Source of the DNA: Triops longicaudatus
Taxonomy: Eukaryota; Arthropoda; Branchiopoda; Notostraca; Triopsidae
Assembly: GCA_022885665.1 (NCBI GenBank)
Contig: JAGQDJ010000025.1
Coordinates: 496,001-560,000 of the forward strand
Direction of reading: 5' to 3'
Length of the DNA stretch: 64,000 nucleotides
A program made the translations under genes and the position numbers. Of this stretch, positions 61,501-64,000 are shown in pieces; the stretch's first letter is position 1; each line of letters opens with the position of its first letter. A model generated the notes under the pieces. It was not told where the DNA came from. It saw only the letters and a program-made list of their open reading frames with translations, and did no database searches.

Positions 61501-63929
61501 AGTTTCAAAGCAATTTTCCGTTTCTAAATGTTAATGTGTAAAAGAAATTTCGGACTTGGGATTGAAAGTACGTCGGGAAGATCAGAGACTTCTTGTAGTA
61601 GGATTATGTGGACAATGGGCTTATAACATACTTTGTATGCTAGGCCTTCGGCGTGTAAGCAGCGTTAAGCCAGCTTCCTAGCGGGGAAATAGTGTCTGAT
61701 CGATCTCTTCATCTAGAATCAATGTAGAGATCGAGTTCTGTGCTTTGGCAAGTCTTGGCTTGCCACGTTCGCTGTTACGGCTCTCGCCTTCCAGTAGACA
61801 TGCACATGCGCTGCTTTTACCCGAATTTCTTCGTGGACGCCCCCCCCCCCCTTTTTAGGTTATGATATACAAGAGTACACGTACCAGTGTCTGGGTGTCT
61901 CTGGAGAGTTGCTTCCTTTAGCTATTCAGTTCTTCCGTGGTAAACTGCCCATTAGAACCACCGTGTTGAAACTTCGTTGAAGTGATCCTTTTTTTGTCCC
62001 TTAGTTGTCAAAGCTGGAAGGTTTTTGGTTTGACCACGAATTTGGCAGTGCTTTGCCTGCCGAAGACAAGCGTAGTTACGTGAATAACGACGTTTTTACC
62101 GAAAATAGTAGTAGCAAAAAGATGGGTGTAAGTTTCGAAGATCTCAAAGGCGAGGCTTCGGGCTCGACGAAAACTACTGATAGTCCTAGTAAAGAAACCA
62201 ATCCGAAACCCTCTTTGAACCGTCAGTCATCCTCGTGGTTCAATCTAAGCTTCCTTGACTACAGGTAAAACCAAAAGAGAGAAAAGACTTCTTACAGTTC
62301 CCGTAGAAACGAGTGTGCATTTAACTGAAAGTCAAAATCTTGCATAGTTAACGTACTGACTCACGACATGATACGTATCGATCTCTTTGATGTCACCGCC
62401 ACAACACTTGGCTGTTACCAGTCCAACCCTTTTTCCCTTTCCGTTATTTATTCTGGTAATACGGTCTTCGATCTTCCTTTTTTTCTTTAGCAGTGACAAG
62501 GAACCTCCTATCAGCGTGGAAGATGTATTGTTCGACATTTTCAAGAACGAAGAAACCGACAGTATACACATGGGGACTTTTCTTCCCGTAAGTTTGTGAA
62601 GAGACTTTTAAAATAATGGATGAGACCCAAGCTGTGCCTTTTAATCAGCTTCAGCCACTTGTATTAATTCTCTGTGCAAGGCAACTAAAACCTGCTTTTT
62701 TTAGAAACTTTCCAATTTTTCTCTTTGTTCTTTTATACTCTAATTTCATTGTTGCCCATAAGCAATTCGTCAATTATATATTTTTTTAATGTAACAAAAT
62801 ATAATATATATTTATATATTAATATATACATATAGTATAATCTTGTTATAACAAACCTCCAGGGAATTCGAATATGTCACTATACCCAATGTTCGTTATA
62901 GAAGGGTTCTTTGTGACGAAATTCTACTATATTTCTATTGTTAACCAGTTGTTGTTGTTTTTATTTTTTCTTTATTTTTTTATTTTATTTAATTTTTTTT
63001 TTTTGCTTTTAATTAACAGTTGGGTAAAAGTCATGCACTAAGTCTGTGAAAACGAATCGTTTATATTTCAGGCGTTATGGGCCACCGGTTTACGACACAC
63101 GGATCCACGCCTTAGCGAGTTGACAGCAAATCTGCAAAAAATCCAACAAGAATTAGGGCGTGACGGCCCAGCTAACCTGGAAAATTTGCGCTTGAACCGC
63201 GAGCAGTTCAAAAAGTAACAATTTAACAATTCCGATTCCATCAAGTGAACTAAATTGAAACGTGTATTTGGTTTTCTAGGGCGGTGAATGAGAATATTGT
63301 ATTGATTTCTCGGGCCTTCCGTCACCAGTTTGCGATTCCGGAGTTTGAAGCGTTCTGCAAACACATTGAGGAGATTTACTGGAAATGCACCAGCATCGAT
63401 TCTGGCAAAGTTGCTTCCTATATCCCGCAGTTGGAACGTATGAACCCGAATTACTGGGGTGTTAGTTTGTGCACGATCGATGGCCAACGATATTCCGTCG
63501 GCGATGTCAAAATCCCTTTTACCATTCAATCCTGCAGGTTACTATCTGTCAAACGTGCAGTAATCCGTTCATTTTTCCATTCATATCAATTGTTTTTTCG
63601 CAGTCATAGCAATTTCATAATTTCATAATTTTTCTAATAAAAAATATGAATAAAAAATTAATAAATAAAAAAATCTGAAAAAATCATAGCAAAGATAATT
63701 GCTAAGAAAAAATATCAAGTGTACAAAATAGTTACTAATTAATCACGTAAAGGAAGGGATTACTGTGCACAAAATCTAGGAAAGGCCTAATGGCTCGTAT
63801 TATGTATGTTTAGTAAGCCGTTGACCTACGCCATTGCCCTGAATGAACTCGGGTCAGAAGTTGTCCATCAGTACGTTGGTCAGGAGCCTAGTGGACGAAT
63901 GTTTAACGAGCTCGTGTTGGATTACAGCA
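58506..63929 (+). CDS. GLS: Mitochondrial glutaminase (kidney-type), 5' part
   Basis: Hydrolyses glutamine to glutamate and ammonia in mitochondria. Eight exons, 58506-58700, 61099-61175, 61328-61373, 62005-62264, 62491-62587, 63072-63214, 63280-63537 and 63814-63929, give 397 residues before the window ends; the last has a strong donor. The first exon (MSWLSSVRTCV...RRWSSSKRHYF) is Arg/Ser-rich with almost no acids, a mitochondrial presequence. ISVEDVLFDIFKNEE and ALWATGLRHTDPRLSEL match the N-terminal helical part. The catalytic domain begins NIVLISRAFRHQFAIPEF and contains KVASYIPQLERMNPNYWGVS and CTIDGQRYSVGD. IPFTIQSCSKPLTYAIA holds the Ser-x-x-Lys nucleophile motif (SCSK). GSEVVHQYVGQEPSG follows. 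The exon at 61328 requires the distal of two tandem acceptors to keep frame. Confidence 0.93.
58701..61098. other. Glutaminase intron 1
   Basis: 2.4 kb with no supported exon on either strand. Minus-strand frames at 59925-60312 and 60396-60764 show no family resemblance. Confidence 0.5.
61840..61851. repeat. 12-base poly(C) tract
   Basis: Uninterrupted C run followed by five T, in the glutaminase intron before the exon at 62005. Confidence 0.8.
62834..62928. mobile_element. Short pogo-like MITE in a glutaminase intron
   Basis: The left end AGTATAATCTTGTTATAAC and the inverted right end (AGTAGAATTTCGTCACAAA) are similar and both are flanked by TATA. About 95 bp, with no coding capacity. Confidence 0.5.
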
Positions 63930-64000
63930 GTAAGTGATTTTACTTTGCTTTACTATCTTAGGTTAGGAAATTTGCAGCTTTTAAGATTGTTATGAATATT

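Noticed and set aside
1..64000. Operon, CRISPR, phage or defence-type system
   Set aside because: All coding units are spliced eukaryotic genes of known housekeeping families; no repeat-spacer arrays, no prokaryotic gene layout.
1..64000. tRNA genes
   Set aside because: No A-box/B-box pair with a convincing cloverleaf was seen on reading both strands; a covariance-model scan would be decisive.

Overview
The window looks like a gene-dense, AT-rich piece of an invertebrate animal genome. Every gene is split by short GT-AG introns, mostly 50-120 bp, and the content is that of a bilaterian animal: CLASP, CEP135, SUPV3L1, CAMKMT, GAR1, LARP7, VDAC, GBF1, a CCSER-type gene, TRAPPC11, BABAM2, PHTF and mitochondrial glutaminase. 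I cannot place it in a phylum from sequence alone; an arthropod or another protostome with a compact genome would fit. Gene names rest on remembered family sequences and motifs, and exon limits on splice consensus plus reading-phase bookkeeping. No database search was run.

Layout. 0.3-7.4 kb (-): 5' part of a CLASP gene whose remainder lies beyond the left edge, with a probable 4.5-kb intron holding a hAT-type MITE. 8.3-12.5 kb (-): CEP135. 12.9-15.9 kb (-): SUPV3L1. 15.9-16.8 kb: spacer with a 95-bp tandem triplication. 16.8-18.5 kb (-): CAMKMT, divergent from GAR1 (19.06-19.86 kb, +). GAR1 converges on LARP7 (19.97-22.18 kb, -), which is divergent from VDAC (22.77-23.80 kb, +). VDAC converges on GBF1 (24.1-33.3 kb, -). 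34.1-42.6 kb (+): CCSER-type gene with a possible acylated alternative first exon, converging on TRAPPC11 (43.0-47.6 kb, -). 47.9-49.1 kb (-): BABAM2. 50.9-55.3 kb (+): PHTF. 58.5 kb to the right edge (+): mitochondrial glutaminase, cut by the window.

The genes do not form a pathway cluster. There are loose themes: microtubules and centrioles (CLASP, CEP135); mitochondria (SUPV3L1, VDAC, glutaminase); non-coding RNA particles (GAR1, LARP7, tail to tail about 100 bp apart); Golgi and secretory traffic (GBF1, TRAPPC11). This is normal animal gene neighbourhood structure.

I found no exotic or previously undescribed system, no CRISPR, no rRNA or convincing tRNA gene, and no intact transposase gene. 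The accessory content is small non-autonomous DNA-transposon remnants (one hAT-like with an 8-bp duplication, several pogo/Tigger-like with TA flanks), tandem repeats and hairpins. The points most worth checking are the alternative N-termini of the CCSER-type gene, the tandem splice acceptor in glutaminase where only the distal site keeps frame, the CLASP linker exon whose acceptor overlaps a good start codon, and the pogo-like MITE family.
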